Part shown: piece after piece, positions 63,901-64,000 of the stretch
How the letters are laid out: each line of letters begins with the position of its first letter
Position numbering within the stretch: position 1 is the first letter of the stretch
NCBI GenBank assembly: GCA_036023115.1
Contig: JAYKKT010000061.1
Span: 13,419,501-13,483,500, forward strand
Direction of reading: 5' to 3'
Source: Brasenia schreberi
Taxonomy: Eukaryota > Streptophyta > Magnoliopsida > Nymphaeales > Cabombaceae
DNA: 64,000 nucleotides
Made by a program: the position numbers and the translations under genes
The notes under the pieces: generated by a model
What the model saw: the letters and a program-made list of their open reading frames with translations, nothing else
Told to the model about the DNA's origin: nothing
The model's database searches: none

Positions 63901-64000
63901 TCAACATCAGGCTATGTAATACGTGTAAGAGGAAATCTTGTATCTTGAAAAAGCAAGAAACAGTCTGTGGTAGCCCAGTCCAGTGTAGAAGCAAAATACC
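63901..64000 (+). pseudogene. Copia D2 RNase H, cut by window end
   Basis: SDRKSTSGYVIRVRGNLVS, KKQETVCGSPVQCRSK-like reading in shifting frames follows the RNase H core (S-x-KQ-x-SV-x-QSS-x-E-A-x-Y). The element continues beyond the window. Confidence 0.7.

Larger units (their letters stand above)
50631..64000 (+). other. Intron 6, more than 13.3 kb, continues past the window
   Basis: Host-like sequence at 50631-51348 is followed by copia F, hAT3, copia D2 and a LINE. I looked for the next expected exon and saw none before 64000. Confidence 0.7.
55972..64000 (+). mobile_element. Copia D2: Ty1/copia retrotransposon, right end outside window
   Basis: LTR 55972-56319, primer site, gag, protease, integrase, RT and start of RNase H in + order. 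A full-length LINE is inserted at 58335. The element is the same family as D1. Its right LTR would lie just past 64000, since the RNase H reading is at about its middle at the edge. It has about a dozen stops, mostly explicable as single transitions. Confidence 0.88.

Noticed and set aside
1..64000. Endogenous plant pararetrovirus sequence
   Set aside because: Every RT seen fits copia, gypsy or RTE by neighbouring domains and order; no movement-protein or coat-protein type region was noticed.

Overview
The window is nuclear DNA of a flowering plant. The signs are one spliced plant-type gene with AT-rich introns and a dense, nested load of plant transposable elements: CACTA, BED/DUF659-type hAT, RTE-clade LINEs with (TTG)n tails, Ty1/copia and Ty3/gypsy. 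I cannot name the species. Introns of 13 kb and about 30 kb suggest a lineage that tolerates very long introns.

Only one host gene is visible. It lies on the + strand and belongs to the prolyl oligopeptidase (S9) family, closest in memory to Arabidopsis AT5G66960. Six exons can be joined in frame: 5823-6184, 19202-19359, 49150-49372, 49448-49589, 49677-49874 and 50496-50630. Together they give 406 codons covering a presumed organelle-targeting N-terminus and most of the beta-propeller half. The catalytic Ser/Asp/His half must lie beyond base 64000. Intron 1 is 13.0 kb, intron 2 is 29.8 kb with a GC donor, intron 4 is 87 nt with an apparent GA donor and an open frame, and intron 6 exceeds 13.3 kb. 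From 5823 to the end, everything else is intron or inserted element.

Layout. 1-5554: 3' part of a decayed CACTA element ending next to the gene's core promoter. 5555-5822: promoter and 5' leader. 6558-18466: in intron 1, a gypsy element with 5-bp target duplications, holding an old LINE, a younger LINE inside it, an autonomous-type hAT inside that, and a small hAT derivative. 19769-23697: in intron 2, an LTR element without retroviral genes that carries apparent captured coding fragments and a 29-bp minisatellite. 24661-48187: a 23.5-kb stack in intron 2: a short internally deleted RTE, a split LINE, copia A, copia B inside A, hAT2 inside B, a gypsy fragment, copia C fused to copia D1 (with a small hAT), a possible solo LTR, and the 3' end of copia E. 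50912-50990: a degenerate 5S rRNA fragment in intron 6. 51349-55971: copia F with hAT3 inside. 55972-64000: copia D2, split by a full-length LINE with an intact 935-codon frame.

The elements can be ordered in time by what interrupts what and by target-site duplications, which are exact or nearly exact for most insertions. Most element genes are broken by stops and frameshifts; the LINE at 58335-61605 is the youngest-looking copy. Boundaries rest on reading alone, with no alignment or search.
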